This document shows, piece after piece, positions 13,708 through 15,734 of a DNA stretch of 15,734 nucleotides (position 1 is its first letter; every line of letters begins with the position of its first letter). Both the position numbers and the translations under genes were made by a program. Origin of the DNA: MAG-120531 sp041163765 (GTDB lineage: Bacteria > Bacteroidota > Bacteroidia > Flavobacteriales > Flavobacteriaceae); contig JBEAQS010000097.1 of assembly GCA_041163765.1 (NCBI GenBank), positions 1 through 15,734 on the forward strand, written 5' to 3'. A model generated the notes under the pieces. That model was not told the origin of the DNA. It made no database searches and saw nothing but the letters and a program-made list of their open reading frames with translations.

Positions 13708-14085
13708 ATGAAAAAACTATGGCTTACACTTGTGCTAGCACTTTTTGCTGCACCGATTTGGGCGCAAACCCCTGTGATGAAATTTGCTCAAGACACCTTG
13801 GATTATGGCACCATTACCCAAGGGAGCAATGGGCTTAAAATTTTTAAACTAACCAACCAGGGCAATGCCCCACTAGTGATCTCCGATGTGCGCTCCAGCT
13901 GTGGATGCACGGTGCCCAAAAAACCTACCGCTCCGATTATGCCCGGTAAACAAGGGGAAATCGAAGTGGTCTACGACACCCAACGCGTAGGACCTATCAG
14001 AAAAACCATCTATGTTTACTCCAACGCAGGAGCAGAACCCAAGCAACTATACATTGTGGGCCAAGTAGATGCACCCAAGCAATAA
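13708..14085 (+). CDS. Exported DUF1573 (Ig-like) protein
   Basis: A 125-residue protein with a clear signal peptide: MKK, a hydrophobic core, then cleavage after APIWAQ near residue 20. The mature part is one DUF1573 domain of immunoglobulin-like beta strands. It includes the family motif SSCGCTVP (63-70) with C65 and C67, a GKQGEIEVVYD strand (80-90) and a VGPIRKTIYVYSN strand (94-106). The domain is very common in Bacteroidota exported proteins, and its function is unknown. A TTG at 13678 would extend the frame by ten residues, but it lies upstream of the -7 element, so the ATG at 13708 before MKKLWLT is correct. The next gene begins one base after its stop. Confidence 0.92.
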   Translation: MKKLWLTLVLALFAAPIWAQTPVMKFAQDTLDYGTITQGSNGLKIFKLTNQGNAPLVISDVRSSCGCTVPKKPTAPIMPGKQGEIEVVYDTQRVGPIRKTIYVYSNAGAEPKQLYIVGQVDAPKQ

Positions 14086-14086
14086 G

Positions 14087-15277
14087 ATGCCAAAAATTTC
14101 TTCTAAAGGGCAACTCATGCCCGAGTCTCCGATCAGAAAACTGGCACCGTTTGCGGAACAGGCCAAAAAAAGAGGTATTGAGGTCATACACCTCAACATA
14201 GGACAACCTGATATTCCAACCCCTGAGTCTGCCCTAAAAGCGGTCAGAGAAGCCCAGGTGGAGGTCTTGAGTTATAGCCCATCAGAGGGTACTTTGGCCT
14301 ACCGAAAAAAACTAGCCCACTACTATCAGGGGGTAGATATCCCGGTCGACGAGACTGAAATTATTGTCACCACAGGCGGGTCAGAAGCCTTGTCGATTGC
14401 CATAGGGGTGGTATGTGACGCCCAGGACGAGCTGATCGTACCTGAGCCATTTTATGCGAATTACAATGGATTTGCCACAGCCAACAACGTAACAGTCGTT
14501 CCGCTTCCGACCCGGATAGAGGATAATTTTTCGTTGGGCAGTATTGAGCAATTCGAAGCGCTCATCACCCCCAAAACAAAAGCCATCCTTCTTTGTAACC
14601 CTGGAAATCCTACGGGTTATGTGTACAGTGAGGCGGAGCTAAGCCAAGTATTGACCTTGGCCAAAAAGCACGACATTTTTGTGATTGTGGATGAGGTATA
14701 CCGAGAGTTTGTCTACGGCGTCCCGTTCACCTCCATGCTCTCCTTAGCGGGGAGTGAACAGCATGTGATTCTGATCGATTCTGTCTCCAAACGCTACAGT
14801 ATGTGCGGCGCGCGCATTGGTTGTTTGGTATCCAAAAACAAAGGGGTGCTCGCTGCTGCGCTTAAATTTTGTCAGGCGCGCCTTTCACCACCCACCTATG
14901 CTCAAATCGCTAGTGAAGCAGCCTTAGAAACGCCGCAAAGCTATTTTGAAGCGGTAAACCGTGAATACACCCAACGAAGAGATGTATTGATGGAATCCCT
15001 AGCTAAAATCCCAGGAGTTCGTGTAGGTGCTCCCTCTGGCGCCTTTTATTGCATGGTGGAACTTCCGATAGCCGATGCAGATCACTTTGCCCAATGGATG
15101 TTGTCTGATTTTCAAGATCAAGGACAAACCGTTATGGTGGCTCCTGGTTCTGGATTTTACGCCACACCTGGACAGGGAAAAAACCAAGTGCGCATCGCCT
15201 ATGTATTGGAACAAGCGAGGATCAAGAGAGCCGTGGAGCTTTTAGCTATCGCTTTGACGCAATACCCACAACCATGA
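14087..15277 (+). CDS. PLP-dependent class I aminotransferase (aspartate aminotransferase-like)
   Basis: A 396-residue fold-type I aminotransferase. Visible PLP residues are N174 in NPGNPTG (171-177), D202 and Y205 in VDEVY, the Schiff-base lysine K235 in SVSKRYS (232-238), R243, and the substrate-carboxylate arginine R369 in QVRIAYVL. The N-terminus MPKISSKGQLMPESPIRKL and the LNIGQPDIPTP block (36-46) match enzymes annotated as aspartate aminotransferase in Bacteroidota. The amino donor cannot be settled by eye; alanine or aromatic substrates are possible. ATG 14087 is preferred to the in-frame ATG at 14069, which lies inside the DUF1573 gene. It overlaps murB by four bases (ATGA). Confidence 0.92.
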   Translation: MPKISSKGQLMPESPIRKLAPFAEQAKKRGIEVIHLNIGQPDIPTPESALKAVREAQVEVLSYSPSEGTLAYRKKLAHYYQGVDIPVDETEIIVTTGGSEALSIAIGVVCDAQDELIVPEPFYANYNGFATANNVTVVPLPTRIEDNFSLGSIEQFEALITPKTKAILLCNPGNPTGYVYSEAELSQVLTLAKKHDIFVIVDEVYREFVYGVPFTSMLSLAGSEQHVILIDSVSKRYSMCGARIGCLVSKNKGVLAAALKFCQARLSPPTYAQIASEAALETPQSYFEAVNREYTQRRDVLMESLAKIPGVRVGAPSGAFYCMVELPIADADHFAQWMLSDFQDQGQTVMVAPGSGFYATPGQGKNQVRIAYVLEQARIKRAVELLAIALTQYPQP

Positions 15278-15734
15278 AGCCTCAGGCACATTTCTCTCTG
15301 GCGTCACTCAACACTATGGGAATGCCCGCCTATGCTGCTTGGTATGCCCCTGTGGATAGTCAAAAAACCTTACAAGAAGTATTGAATTTAAAGCTTCATC
15401 CCAAGGTTTTTGTGCTCAGCGGTGGCAGCAATATGTTGCTGACCCAGGACCTAGATGCACTCGTACTCCATGTGGCTATTAAGGGTATAGAAATAACCCG
15501 TGAATCTGAAGATGAAGTGATCCTTAAAGTAGGCGCTGGCGAAACATGGCACGATCTGGTCATGCACTGTGTGAACAATAATTGGGGTGGTCTAGAAAAC
15601 TTAGCCCTCATCCCTGGATATGTAGGCGCAGCACCCATTCAAAATATTGGCGCCTATGGCGTTGAGCAAAAAGACTGTTTTGTTCGCTGTGGCGCCTATG
15701 CTTTGACAGATGGCCACGAACGAATTTTTGATCT
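15274..15734 (+). CDS. murB: UDP-N-acetylmuramate dehydrogenase MurB, C-terminus cut by window edge
   Basis: The frame opens at ATG 15274 inside the aminotransferase stop (ATGA) and remains open to the last base, giving 153 residues of an enzyme normally 300-340 long. MurB is a cytoplasmic flavoenzyme that reduces UDP-GlcNAc-enolpyruvate to UDP-MurNAc for peptidoglycan. The FAD-binding motif LSGGSNMLLT is at residues 48-57 and the diagnostic block GLENLALIPGYVGAAPIQNIGAYG at about 108-131. The N-terminus SLASLNTMGM fits the family's 'sLk.~NTf~v' start. The C-terminal domain with the catalytic serine and glutamate lies outside the window. Confidence 0.95.
   Translation, partial: MKPQAHFSLASLNTMGMPAYAAWYAPVDSQKTLQEVLNLKLHPKVFVLSGGSNMLLTQDLDALVLHVAIKGIEITRESEDEVILKVGAGETWHDLVMHCVNNNWGGLENLALIPGYVGAAPIQNIGAYGVEQKDCFVRCGAYALTDGHERIFD

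Noticed and set aside
13443..13709. An 88-codon minus-strand frame with a hydrophobic stretch upstream of valS
   Set aside because: It runs through both predicted promoters and then out of frame into valS for 136 bases. The hydrophobic stretch comes from T-rich promoter DNA, and there is no independent start signal.
15396..15638. An 80-codon minus-strand frame near the right edge
   Set aside because: It is antisense to the well-conserved murB coding sequence.
1..15734. A search by eye for mobile, defence, CRISPR, tRNA or rRNA elements
   Set aside because: No integrase, transposase, restriction or toxin-like genes, no regularly spaced repeats and no tRNA cloverleaf sequence were seen. All the DNA is accounted for by core genes and short gaps, so I do not claim an undescribed accessory system.

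Overview
This window looks like ordinary chromosomal core genome from a member of the Bacteroidota, most likely the Flavobacteriia. Three things point there: the protein variants (FtsH, Ddl, PyrE, CoaD and a LUD protein ending YLLLLEDL all resemble flavobacterial forms), the gene order, and repeated TAnnTTTG promoter elements instead of E. coli-type -10 boxes. Base composition is moderate, so I cannot name a genus. I see no rRNA, tRNA, CRISPR array, insertion sequence, integrase or phage gene. No gene-free stretch exceeds 130 bases.

Layout from left to right: yaaA (cut by the left edge), rluD and a membrane-anchored PASTA protein on the minus strand; ddl-coaD on plus; a NUDIX hydrolase on minus; pyrE and an SRPBCC-fold protein on plus; a biotin-protein ligase (birA) on minus; then a tight plus-strand run of rsfS-ftsH-LUD-cdsA-psd-acyl-CoA-binding protein; valS on minus; and DUF1573-aminotransferase-murB on plus, with murB cut by the right edge. 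That is 19 genes, 17 of them complete.

The functional themes are cell envelope and housekeeping. Ddl and MurB make peptidoglycan precursors, and the PASTA protein probably binds peptidoglycan outside the cytoplasm. CdsA and Psd make phospholipid, with an acyl-CoA carrier and the membrane protease FtsH in the same transcription unit. RluD, RsfS and ValS serve ribosomes and translation. CoaD, PyrE and BirA supply CoA, pyrimidine nucleotide and biotinylated carboxylases. The rsfS-to-ACBP unit has junctions between -11 and +3 bases, so its genes are probably transcribed and translated in a coupled way.

Packing is extreme. All three convergent gene pairs end flush or overlap (coaD/NUDIX 0 bp, SRPBCC/birA 17 bp, ACBP/valS 4 bp), and two of them carry a stem-loop inside coding sequence. 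The divergent NUDIX/pyrE start codons are only 8 bp apart, so the predicted pyrE transcript is essentially leaderless. I did not find an obvious undescribed defence or mobile system. The most interesting points are an orphan LutC-like LUD gene inside the FtsH/phospholipid operon, a bacterial acyl-CoA-binding protein coupled to psd, and the regulatory architecture of these compressed junctions.
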